Source: Ridgeia piscesae
Taxonomy: Eukaryota; Annelida; Polychaeta; Sabellida; Siboglinidae
DNA length: 64,000 nt
Direction: 5' to 3'
Assembly (NCBI GenBank): GCA_025642075.2
Contig: JAODUO010000955.1
Coordinates: 62,001 to 126,000 of the forward strand
Position 1 is the stretch's first letter; every line of letters begins with the position of its first letter. The translations under genes and the position numbers were made by a program. Below, piece by piece: positions 61,494-64,000 of the stretch. The notes under the pieces were generated by a model. That model did no database searches. It was not told the origin of the DNA and was given only the letters and a program-made list of their open reading frames with translations.

Positions 61494-61635
61494 CACCCAT
61501 AAGTAAATGATGGCGGTATCCCCGCTCAATTTCAATATGGCATAGCCTATAGCGACTTTGCTTTCTGATTTGTTTCTTTGACGAGACTGTCCCATAACGT
61601 CAATAATTATGAAGTATGCGCATATATCAAAGTGA

Positions 61636-61711
<76 letters not shown>

Positions 61712-61727
61712 AAATGTTAGAAGAGAC

Positions 61728-61791
<64 letters not shown>

Positions 61792-61816
61792 GTCGACAAA
61801 CTAACATTTTTCGGCA
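61636..61816. repeat. (TA)n runs with a foldback arrangement
   Basis: TA at 61638-61707 and 61731-61788. The second run is bracketed by CGAAAATGTTAG...ACAGATATA and, on the complement, CGAAAAATGTTAG...ACAGATATA, so the whole 61708-61816 segment is an imperfect palindrome. Confidence 0.7.
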
Positions 61817-63512
61817 TTGTCTAAAATACCGAAAGCGACACGATTATTAGTTCGTTTACATCTTGTTTTAGGAATTATTATCGGGACGGGGAAATATTTT
61901 AACGCTAGAGCAACAGAGGTGTAAACGTTTAAAACTATCAAGATTGTCGGGACTGTGTTTTGATTGAGGCATAAACAAGCCGCGACATATTGGATACATC
62001 AACTGATGTATCCAGTAAGTCGTCGCTGGTTGCTTACGTTAAAATTATGCGCATGGCCTCTGTCAAACTTTGCATTTGCCAGCAGTGTTGATAACGGTTA
62101 TCTATGCGAATTACTACCAAAACACATCGATAACAAGAAGGCCAACTGCCAATGTAACAAAAGTGATCGCAACGCCACGAAATGTCGAATGTGTTGCGGG
62201 AAGAATTGTCGCCTACGTTACGCAGGCGCCGTGAGGTGGCTAACATTTTGAAGCGCCTCATTAAGGCCTGAACAAAAAATTAATGCTCTGCGTTTGTGAA
62301 AGTGATCACAATCAAAGTGACCGCCAGGGCGGCTTTACCCCAGAATAGAGTAGAAAGATGATAGGCTCTACGGCCGACTTTGAAATAACAAATTAAATAG
62401 GGATAACCGTGTTATTATTTTTATCTAATTTTTATTTTCTACTTTAAATTATTTGGTACATATATTTTATAACTTAATTTTGTTATCAATATTAATTGTT
62501 ATTATACACTAATGCCTGTGAGTTAATCCAAAACAGTGAAGCCATTTGACGGTTGTTCTGGTTCGAGCTGCTCTAGTTCGTTTACAGCTTGCTCTGGTTC
62601 GAGCAATGGCAATACGTAAGTTCCACCAGACTATCTTCTCGGCAAAGTGACGCAGCTGAGCGAGAGTCGGTTAAGTGAGACTAGAAGAATTATGTATCAA
62701 GTAAGTCGCGGTTTGCCTACGTCACAATTAAAGTTATGCGCTAGTCCCACACAATGGACACCAGACGGCGCTGTTAAGGTAACGTTACGTAGTCGAGGGC
62801 AAGAGTCGCCATTGTTCTGATCGACATTCCCGCATAAAAATATCATTTTTAATACATTATAAAATCATAAATTATTTGTCATAACGAAACTCTTTGGGAA
62901 TCACAATTTAAACACGATGGTATGTTTAAACGCATCACTCGTCTTTCGATGGCTTGACGGGGCGTTTGCTAGGGAATGGGTCACGTGATGGATAAGTCGA
63001 TTGTAAGGCCGACTTCTATTAATCTACTCTGGTTACTCCAAAGTAATATCCATTCTATGATCATTTACTCTGCGCACGCAATCCTACGTAAACGTAAGTA
63101 AACCAAATGGACAGCGACGATAGTGATCACGGACATAGACACCCTTACATAAATAAATTAAATAAAGTAATAACTTGATCAATGTGTACATTTTATCTTC
63201 TTTAAAAAATCATAGTCCATAGATTATGATGATTTAATAACTATGTATTTAAATGAATGTTTCATGTAATGATTCACCCATGTCTTGTGCAGTAGGGGCC
63301 AAAGTTTCTTATTGCATGTAATTGTTGATGACGTCAGTTACTCGAGTGAATCTTCTCTAAACCGTGATTTCATCGGGTAAGGGCCCTACAAATTCACCGT
63401 GCTAATCTAGGTCAAGAATGATCACGTGCAAAAGTGACCTTGGTTGTTCGATTGGTACTCGTTTTGTTCGGAATACTCACGTAACCGAATCGATGTGGAC
63501 GGTCAGGCGGTG
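61817..63512. other. Intergenic, no gene confirmed
   Basis: Two short stretches resemble each other: AGTAAGTCG followed by GCTTACGT and TTATGCGC near 62010-62050, and AGTAAGTCG with GCCTACGT and TTATGCGC near 62700-62740. They may be two pieces of a repeat. A 96-codon open frame at 61964-62251 has no recognisable homology. Confidence 0.4.
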
Positions 63513-63513
63513 G

Positions 63514-63569
63514 ACGTGACGTGACGTGACGTGACGTGACGTGACGTGACGTGACGTGACGTGACGTGA
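63514..63569. repeat. (GTGAC)n pentanucleotide array
   Basis: About 11 perfect units of the same pentamer found at 40121-40178. Confidence 0.96.
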
Positions 63570-63584
63570 GCGGCAGACATGAGC

Positions 63585-63942
63585 AGCGACCGGTGGTAGA
63601 CCTACTGATGCAGCTACAATATCCCCTACTGCAGGACACAGTACAGACAGATGTCATTCTTCCCCCGGACCATCCCCGAATGGAACAGCCTGCCCCAGGA
63701 AATAGTGGCAGCCAAGTCCCTGGACTGTTTCAAGTCCAGGCTTGCTGCCCACCTGTAACCAGACAGACCACCCCTCCCCTTCCCCCTCCCCTCTTATTTC
63801 TTATGTCTACTACCCCCCATCTACTATGTCACACACCCTTTCACTACATTTCAGAAGTGTCTACTGCAACCTCCACAAATCAGCATAATCATCAAAACAT
63901 TGATGTTGGCTGATTAATAGAAGAAGAGAAGAAGAAGAAGAT
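63585..63942 (+). pseudogene. LINE 3' end, 5'-truncated
   Basis: The + strand reads YRQMSFFPRTIPEWNSLP, then QEIVAAKSLDCFKSRLAAHL and a TAA stop at 63756-63758. This is the C-terminal signature of many CR1/Jockey-like LINEs. A ~160-bp pyrimidine-rich 3' UTR follows and ends in a (GAA)n tail at 63919-63941. The fragment begins right after the GTGAC array. Confidence 0.75.
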
Positions 63943-64000
63943 GCTGTGTTAAGCGGTGATAATATTCAACCGCTAAAAAATATACTCAAACATCCGCTCA

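Noticed and set aside
61964..62251. Short open frame with several Cys residues (CQCNKSDRNATKCRMCCGKN)
   Set aside because: Cys-rich end is suggestive, but there is no signal peptide, splice context or recognised family, and part of the stretch recurs near 62.7 kb as if repetitive.
62565..62610. GGTTCGAG motifs as a tRNA B box
   Set aside because: No A box, cloverleaf or anticodon stem could be built around them; they belong to a small local repeat.

Overview
This is a metazoan nuclear genome window. The evidence is multi-exon genes with GT-AG introns, AATAAA signals, several non-LTR retrotransposon lineages, a Ty3/gypsy element, hAT, piggyBac-like and Kolobok-like non-autonomous elements, and very abundant (CA)n and (TA)n microsatellites. 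A BK-channel beta subunit (KCNMB-like) gene together with this repeat spectrum fits an invertebrate, perhaps a marine lophotrochozoan or non-vertebrate deuterostome. I cannot fix the phylum from sequence alone.

Layout. 1-3.0 kb: AT-rich intergenic DNA with a decayed 20-bp minisatellite. 3.08-11.68 kb (+): a five-exon gene for an ankyrin-repeat protein of about 611 aa; its introns carry a hAT-type element with a trapped LINE tail, another LINE relic and long microsatellites. 12.4-29.7 kb: a transposon graveyard. In order it holds a nearly full-length but dead LINE (-), a 1.79-kb hAT-type element with intact 8-bp target duplications, an RTE tail (-), a piggyBac-like MITE, a CR1-type LINE (+) split by a Kolobok-like MITE, a 24-copy 53-bp satellite, and a 5'-truncated Ty3/gypsy element (-) with one LTR. 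31.9-60.9 kb (+): the KCNMB-like gene in two coding exons separated by a 27.7-kb intron. More than half of that intron is tandem DNA: unrelated minisatellites of 16, 20, 17, 33, 78, 37 and 44 bp, pentanucleotide arrays and very long dinucleotide runs. It also holds a second copy of the 15.8-kb hAT family, an internally deleted RTE element and several LINE relics. 61-64 kb: 3' flank with microsatellites, a TA-cored foldback, a (GTGAC)n array and a LINE 3' end.

Only the two host genes look functional. One is predicted to be a soluble ankyrin protein of unknown role; the other is a two-pass membrane regulatory subunit of the Slo1/BK potassium channel. Nothing suggests that they work together. 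The main interest is structural: nested transposons with readable target duplications, satellites with higher-order organisation inside one intron, and parts of the 20-bp array that look like uncorrected assembly sequence. I found no RNA genes, CRISPR arrays or complete autonomous transposons.
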